Positions 8,671 to 11,856 of a stretch of 11,856 bases of DNA are shown here, one piece after another; position 1 is the stretch's first letter, and every line of letters starts with the position of its first letter. A program made the position numbers and the translations under genes. Below the pieces are notes generated by a model, which did no database searches, was not told where the DNA came from, and was given only the letters and a program-made list of their open reading frames with translations. The DNA is from Nitrospinae bacterium CG11_big_fil_rev_8_21_14_0_20_56_8 (GTDB lineage Bacteria > Nitrospinota > Nitrospinia > Nitrospinales > VA-1). The stretch lies in the NCBI GenBank assembly GCA_002796165.1, contig PCWF01000051.1, forward strand, positions 261 through 12,116, read 5' to 3'.

Positions 8671-8686
8671 CCGCAAAGTCAATAAA
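8671..8686. repeat. 16-base inverted repeat, left copy
   Basis: The plus strand reads CCGCAAAGTCAATAAA, the exact reverse complement of 9083-9098. It lies 32 bases upstream of the cusC start, in the 100-base gap after the small Met/Cys gene. On the minus strand it contains TTGACT, a -35-like string, but no good -10 follows at 16-18 bases. The match stops abruptly at the outer CCG end, and the flanking bases show no target-site duplication. It could be a regulator-binding site shared by the two gene starts or the terminal repeat of a small element. Confidence 0.65.
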
Positions 8687-8738
8687 AATGCCAAAATAGG
8701 CTAATCAGTAGATCGGGTACGGCTGGATTGCGGAGACG

Positions 8739-9008
8739 TTATCTGGGGGGAGGCTCGAAAGGATCCTGCCGGATTTCCGGAATGAACCGTGTAAAAGGTT
8801 CGGGGGTGTTGATATGAAAAAAAACCGGCTCCCCTTCATAGAAATCCTGCACAAGGGAAGATTGACAGGCCGAGCAATTTTTGGAGGTGGTGCAAAACAT
8901 GTTTTCCATGGAGGTTTCCATGGCAAAGGCGTGGGAACTAAAGATCAGGAGAACGAATCCCAATCCCAAAACCATCCCGAAAGGATGTTTTTTTGAAATT
9001 CTACGCAT
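8739..9008 (-). CDS. Small secreted Met/Cys-rich protein at the head of the cus operon
   Basis: This 89-residue protein has a Sec signal peptide (RRISKK, hydrophobic core to about residue 24, likely cut after AFA at 29). The mature part is about 60 residues and starts METSMENMFC. It carries Met30, Met34 and Met37, then Cys39, Cys45 and Cys48 (C-x5-C-x2-C), one His at 65 and a Pro-rich end. Thiol and thioether ligands fit soft-metal (Cu/Ag) binding in the periplasm; this is inferred from composition and place, and no known family is recognised. The frame extends upstream to 9059, but the start at 9008 is preferred because GGAG lies seven bases upstream and a good promoter (9059-9030) overlaps the longer frame. 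Its stop is 100 bases before cusC, in the same direction, so it is probably the first gene of the operon. It does not look like CusF, which is a small beta-barrel with a conserved Trp. Confidence 0.75.
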   Translation of the reverse strand: MRRISKKHPFGMVLGLGFVLLIFSSHAFAMETSMENMFCTTSKNCSACQSSLVQDFYEGEPVFFHINTPEPFTRFIPEIRQDPFEPPPR

Positions 9009-9029
9009 TGGTGGTCTCCGATTGCTTCC

Positions 9030-9059
9030 AATATATTCCCTCGGCATTCCCATCGTCAA
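9030..9059 (-). promoter_or_regulatory. Candidate promoter of the small Met/Cys gene and cusCBA, with direct repeats in the spacer
   Basis: On the minus strand the -35 box is TTGACG (9059-9054), the spacer is 18 bases and the -10 box is TATATT (9035-9030); each box has five of six consensus bases. Transcription would start near 9023, about 15 bases before the ATG at 9008, which excludes the longer reading of that gene. Two direct copies of GGGAAT (plus strand ATTCCC at 9035-9040 and 9046-9051) sit 11 bases apart within the spacer and at the -10 edge. One-helical-turn spacing like this suits a DNA-binding regulator such as an OmpR-type response regulator; that is inference. Confidence 0.5.
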
Positions 9060-9082
9060 GGTAATATTTTGATTTTTTAACG

Positions 9083-9098
9083 TTTATTGACTTTGCGG
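9083..9098. repeat. 16-base inverted repeat, right copy
   Basis: The plus strand reads TTTATTGACTTTGCGG, the exact reverse complement of 8671-8686. Together the two copies bracket a 428-base segment that contains the small Met/Cys gene and its promoter. It lies about 75 bases upstream of that gene's start and faces the opposite way to its transcription. Confidence 0.65.
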
Positions 9099-9188
9099 CA
9101 TATTTTCGTAAAAAATAATCCCAAAAAAATTTTATCTGTCTGGAATGGAATATCGGGGAGGGGCGGGGAAAGTGTTTCTTGATTGGGC

Positions 9189-9203
9189 CTATATATTGTA
9201 TAG
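9189..9203. promoter_or_regulatory. Imperfect dyad, possible operator
   Basis: CTATATATTGTATAG has arms CTATA/TATAG with six of seven pairs matching around the centre. It lies 18-32 bases downstream of the start predicted for the 9228-9258 promoter-like pair. On the minus strand it also contains TATACAAT, a -10-like string without a good -35. The AT content makes a chance match possible. Confidence 0.25.
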
Positions 9204-9227
9204 TCAGCTAGTTTTGGTCCCGTATGT

Positions 9228-9258
9228 TGTATATTTTTTAGGAAGATCACCGTGTCAA
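9228..9258 (-). promoter_or_regulatory. Promoter-like pair with a 19-base spacer
   Basis: On the minus strand TTGACA (9258-9253) and TATACA (9233-9228) are separated by 19 bases. Strong boxes at this overlong spacing are characteristic of promoters activated by MerR-family regulators, including copper sensors such as CueR. However, the spacer shows no clear dyad, which such regulators need, and no MerR-type gene is in the window. It points toward the small Met/Cys gene and the cus operon. Confidence 0.3.
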
Positions 9259-9374
9259 TTTTTTGCAGAATCTGGACGGCTTGCCTGGTTTGGGCTTTCT
9301 TTTTTGCCGGACTCGCTCTGTTTTTTATGGATTATTTCAAAGGGGCCTAGGCGGAACGCCGGATGGGGGCGGGT

Positions 9375-10160
9375 TTACAGCTCGCTCAGTATTTCCTGCC
9401 TTTTTTTCTCGTATTCGGATTCGCTGATCAACCCGTCACTTTTCAACTCTTCCAACTGTTTTAACCGTTCCTTGATACTGGGTCTTTGACCTCCTTCGGT
9501 GGCGGGCAAAGGGGTTTCGGGGACGGTGTGCGCGGGGAGGACCCGGTTCCTTTCGGGACGCACCTGGCCATCAACCACCCAGTTCGTGATTTCCTGCACC
9601 AGGTTCTTGAACCGCTCGATGGATTTATATTGCTGACCCCCGTGTGGAACGAGTCTCCAGGTTTCCCCGGAAATGCTGAAATCGCCCACCGGACGGGGCG
9701 TGTATTTCATCGATAGGATGCGCCAGTGCAATCCATCCTGAGCCAGGAAGACGTCGCCCCCGAGGTAGGTTTTCCCGGTGGAGGTCAGGACGGCGAATTC
9801 CACCTTGTTTACGTTGTTAACCCTTCGAAACTCTTCCACAATTCTGGGTGCCAGCTGGGTGACCAATTTAGGATGAAACACTTTTTTGGGATCCGACCAG
9901 CCAAACCCCTTGGTCTGGTAAGCCAACTGGTCCATATTTCCTTGCAGAGTCTGGAGATCGAAAGAATAGGGTTGGATAATGCGGAGACCGTATTTCCGAA
10001 TTTCATCCTGTTTGAAAGGGCTTGCCTGCACCCGGATCTGATAGGATTTTTCTTCGGACGGGGCAGGAGGCGAAGCCCAAACCTTGCCGTCCATGCATGC
10101 CAGCAGGAGAGCTATCCCGACGACCCGGATCCGTTTTCCTCGACTAAGGGTGGCAATCAT
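9375..10160 (-). CDS. Exported protein with C-terminal SHOCT domain
   Basis: This 261-residue protein of unknown role starts at ATG 10160, with AGGA six bases upstream. Residues 1-29 form a signal peptide (GKRIR, then hydrophobic VVGIALLLAC). Cleavage by signal peptidase I after KVWA at 29 is likely; LLAC at 19-22 is an imperfect lipobox, so a lipoprotein cannot be excluded. The middle (about 38-200) has mixed beta-strand/helix character, with Trp- and Tyr-containing strands such as GLHWRILSMKYTPRP, and is not recognised. Residues 202-226 form a Pro-rich linker. Residues 228-261 match a SHOCT helical hairpin (KERLKQLEELKSDGLIS, then SEYEKKRQEIL), a short motif found at protein termini and thought to aid oligomerisation. 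It is upstream of the copper operon in the same direction but 366 bases away, so co-regulation is uncertain. It is divergent from the SGNH/TPR gene. Confidence 0.85.
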   Translation of the reverse strand: MIATLSRGKRIRVVGIALLLACMDGKVWASPPAPSEEKSYQIRVQASPFKQDEIRKYGLRIIQPYSFDLQTLQGNMDQLAYQTKGFGWSDPKKVFHPKLVTQLAPRIVEEFRRVNNVNKVEFAVLTSTGKTYLGGDVFLAQDGLHWRILSMKYTPRPVGDFSISGETWRLVPHGGQQYKSIERFKNLVQEITNWVVDGQVRPERNRVLPAHTVPETPLPATEGGQRPSIKERLKQLEELKSDGLISESEYEKKRQEILSEL

Positions 10161-10264
10161 CTCATATCCTGAGGACCGGCATATTGCCCGGTTTTCGAGC
10201 CCGCGCAGTTATTGTATGATAGTATCGGTTTTTCCCATCCAATTCTGCAATTTCGGACCGGACC
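10161..10264. promoter_or_regulatory. Divergent intergenic promoter region
   Basis: This 104-base gap separates two divergent starts and must drive at least one of them. A plus-strand -10-like TATGAT lies at 10215-10220 with only a weak -35 (TTTTCG at 10192-10197). On the minus strand TACAAT-like strings occur in the same AT-rich stretch without a clear partner. The exact promoters cannot be fixed by eye. Confidence 0.35.
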
Positions 10265-11856
10265 ATGACCGTCAAACCGTTGCCAGGCTGGCTCCTGAGA
10301 ATGTCCCGGATCTTGCTGGGAATCGGCCTGGTTCTTCTTTTTGAAGTCCTGCTCCGTATGTTTGGTTTTGGCACCCAATACGATTTTATTCTCCAGGGCA
10401 AGGGTGAAGGGCGGGAAAACAAATTAGCCCTGAACAGCCAGTACATTGCCCTCCATTACTTTCATCACTTGCCCGTCGATCTCACCTCCGTCTTCAAGGA
10501 TAACCCCTGGTTTGAGGATACTCAATTCTCGAAAAACAAAAAACCGGGATGTGTCCGGATCTTTCTGGTGGGAGCCTCAACCACCCGCGGTTTCCCTTTT
10601 ACCGGCCGGGAAATCAGCTACGCCGGATTTTTGCGGCAAATTCTGTCCGATGTCGCCCCCGGCCGCGAGATTGAGGTGATCAATGCCGGATACGACGCAA
10701 TGAGCAGTTACGGGATTCTGGATATTGTCCGCCAACTGGCCGATTATGAACCGGACATGATCATTGCCTATACGGGACATAATGAATTTATCGGACATTT
10801 TGGCGTCAATTCCAACGTGCGGCTGGGACAGAACCGGAGCCTGATCGATCTGGTCCTGCGCCTCCAGCATTCCCGCTTGTTTCTGTTGAATGAAGTCCTG
10901 TTGCTCCATTTGAAGTCCTTGTACAAGCCGGAGGCGATGCGTGACAGCGGGGTCAATCTGTTCAAGGCCATGTTGAATGACGAAAAGGTCACCTGGAACG
11001 AGCGGGACCACCAGGTGTCGGAGAAAAATTTTGAGGCGAATCTGACGGAGATTGCCCGGTTGGGAAAGAGCGAGGGGGCCACGGTGGTTTTTTCCACCCT
11101 GGTTTCAAATTTACGCGATTTCCCTCCGCTTCATTCCCAATTCCACCAGGCACGGACCGAGGAACAGAAAAACCGCATGGGCGATCTTTTGCGCGAGGGA
11201 AAGAGCGCCTGGAAATCTCACGAATGGACCCAGGCCCTCGAATATTTTAAAAAAGCGTCGGACATGGATCCCGATTTCGCCATCGCTCATTATGATCTGG
11301 GGAAAACCTACGAGAAGGTCAACGATTTCGCCCGCGCCCGCGAGCAATACCTTCTGGCCCGGGAAAAGGACGGGATACATTTGCGGGCCTGCTCCCGGCA
11401 GAACGGGATCGTGCGCGAGGTGGCGGAGAAAACTCATTCCTTTCTGCTGGACATGGAGAAGGTGTTTGATGAGGCATCGCCCCATGGCCTGGTGGGGGAA
11501 AATTTTTTCATCGAACACGTTCATCCCAATGTGAACGGACATCTCATCATGGCCGATGCGATTGCCCATTCTCTGGAACGGAACCACATGCTGGATCCGG
11601 GACCGGATCACCGTTGGCATTGGGAGCGGGAGCACACGGCGGCCGATTACGTGCACGCGGCAGGTTACACCCGAGATGAATTTATCCGAAGCACCGCAAC
11701 CGTGGGCCGGCTGTTACTTGACTTTCCTTTTTATCATTGCGAAAAGGGGCGTCAGCTTCTCCGATCGGTGGGGCTTGAAAACTCCGAGCGCTTGAAAATC
11801 GATTCGTGTTTCAAGACCATCGAAGATCCTGCCTTGCCCCTGGCCGAAGTGGCGGG
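10265..11856 (+). CDS. Membrane-anchored SGNH-hydrolase-like protein with TPR repeats (C-terminus off window)
   Basis: The frame is open from ATG 10265 to the window end, 530 codons without a stop. A membrane anchor lies at about 10-31 (RILLGIGLVLLFEVLL), placing the rest in the periplasm. SGNH-type blocks follow in order: block I VGASTT with nucleophile Ser105; block II NAGYDAMSSYG (140-150, Gly142); block III TGHNEF (Asn173); and block V EHVHPN with His420, where Glu417 takes the place of the usual Asp. Between blocks III and V, residues about 300-370 form two TPR-like helical hairpins (REGKSAWKSHEWTQALEYF, then AHYDLGKTYEKVNDFARA). Residues 440-530 are helical and continue beyond the window. 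SGNH esterases act on acyl or acetyl groups, often of envelope glycans; the substrate here is unknown. The start codon has only a weak ribosome-binding site (CGGACC), and the Met at residue 13 is an alternative that would trim the anchor. Confidence 0.9.
   Translation, partial: MTVKPLPGWLLRMSRILLGIGLVLLFEVLLRMFGFGTQYDFILQGKGEGRENKLALNSQYIALHYFHHLPVDLTSVFKDNPWFEDTQFSKNKKPGCVRIFLVGASTTRGFPFTGREISYAGFLRQILSDVAPGREIEVINAGYDAMSSYGILDIVRQLADYEPDMIIAYTGHNEFIGHFGVNSNVRLGQNRSLIDLVLRLQHSRLFLLNEVLLLHLKSLYKPEAMRDSGVNLFKAMLNDEKVTWNERDHQVSEKNFEANLTEIARLGKSEGATVVFSTLVSNLRDFPPLHSQFHQARTEEQKNRMGDLLREGKSAWKSHEWTQALEYFKKASDMDPDFAIAHYDLGKTYEKVNDFARAREQYLLAREKDGIHLRACSRQNGIVREVAEKTHSFLLDMEKVFDEASPHGLVGENFFIEHVHPNVNGHLIMADAIAHSLERNHMLDPGPDHRWHWEREHTAADYVHAAGYTRDEFIRSTATVGRLLLDFPFYHCEKGRQLLRSVGLENSERLKIDSCFKTIEDPALPLAEVA

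Larger units (their letters stand above)
9009..9374. other. AT-rich intergenic region upstream of the copper operon
   Basis: This 366-base stretch has no convincing gene. It holds the promoter next to the small Met/Cys gene (9030-9059), one copy of the 16-base inverted repeat (9083-9098), a run of A/T tracts (9061-9135), an imperfect dyad (9189-9203) and a second promoter-like pair with a 19-base spacer (9228-9258). A short hairpin (GGCG-TTC-CGCC on the minus strand, around 9350-9360) follows the SHOCT gene but has no T-run, so it is not called as a terminator. A plus-strand frame at 9145-9489 is rejected because it runs into the SHOCT gene antisense and has no ribosome-binding site. Confidence 0.6.

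Noticed and set aside
8660..8700. Possible sigma54 promoter before cusC (TGGCA ... TTGC)
   Set aside because: The GG and GC elements are 16 bases apart rather than the required 10.
8690..8702. Possible terminator between the small gene and cusC (GCC-TATTTT-GGC followed by T-run on the minus strand)
   Set aside because: The stem is only three base pairs with a mismatch beyond it, so it is too weak to call.
9275..9306. Terminator-like GCC...GGC followed by a T-run on the plus strand
   Set aside because: The stem is four pairs including a G-T wobble, and no plus-strand gene precedes it.
9145..9489. Hydrophobic plus-strand frame of 114 codons in the intergenic gap
   Set aside because: There is no ribosome-binding site, a third of it overlaps the SHOCT gene antisense, and its hydrophobicity reflects the T-rich DNA.
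1..11856. CRISPR arrays, tRNA/rRNA genes, insertion sequences
   Set aside because: No regularly spaced repeats, no cloverleaf or rRNA motifs and no transposase-like proteins were seen on either strand.

Overview
The window comes from a Gram-negative bacterium. It encodes a three-part efflux pump spanning inner membrane, periplasm and outer membrane, and several other products carry Sec-type signal peptides. The moderately high GC content, the style of the CusA protein and the mix of a TPR/SGNH protein with a MoxR-type ATPase fit a deltaproteobacterial or Nitrospinota-like lineage. That placement is an impression from family resemblance and is not demonstrated by any marker gene.

Layout: six genes lie on the minus strand and one on the plus strand. 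Read in the direction of minus-strand transcription (right to left), the first is an exported protein with a C-terminal SHOCT segment (10160-9375). Next comes a 366-base AT-rich gap holding candidate promoters and operators. It is followed by a small secreted Met/Cys-rich protein (9008-8739), the outer-membrane channel cusC (8638-7358), the periplasmic adaptor cusB (7342-5609) and the RND pump cusA (5563-2435). After a 107-base gap with a good sigma70-like promoter comes a second module: a MoxR/AAA_5-type ATPase (2327-1374), then 11 bases later a large open frame that runs off the left edge (1362 to below 1). To the right, divergent from the SHOCT gene across 104 bases, is a membrane-anchored SGNH-hydrolase-like protein with TPR repeats on the plus strand (10265 to beyond 11856).

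The central operon is a copper/silver exporter. All methionines known to bind or relay Cu(I)/Ag(I) in E. coli CusA are present, as are the three metal-binding methionines of CusB. The CusB, CusC and small-protein genes are closely spaced and in one orientation, and the small protein, with three Cys and several Met, could be an accessory metal-binding factor. No CusF and no CusRS-like regulator gene is seen in the window. One proton-relay residue of CusA (E. coli Lys984) is replaced by Ile.

The best candidate for something poorly described is the ATPase plus the partial gene at the left edge. That frame is open through 454 codons, and its N-terminus resembles the TIKI/TraB/EreA-like and DUF5682 proteins that are encoded beside MoxR ATPases elsewhere. 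A second point of interest is an exact 16-base inverted repeat that brackets the small Met/Cys gene.
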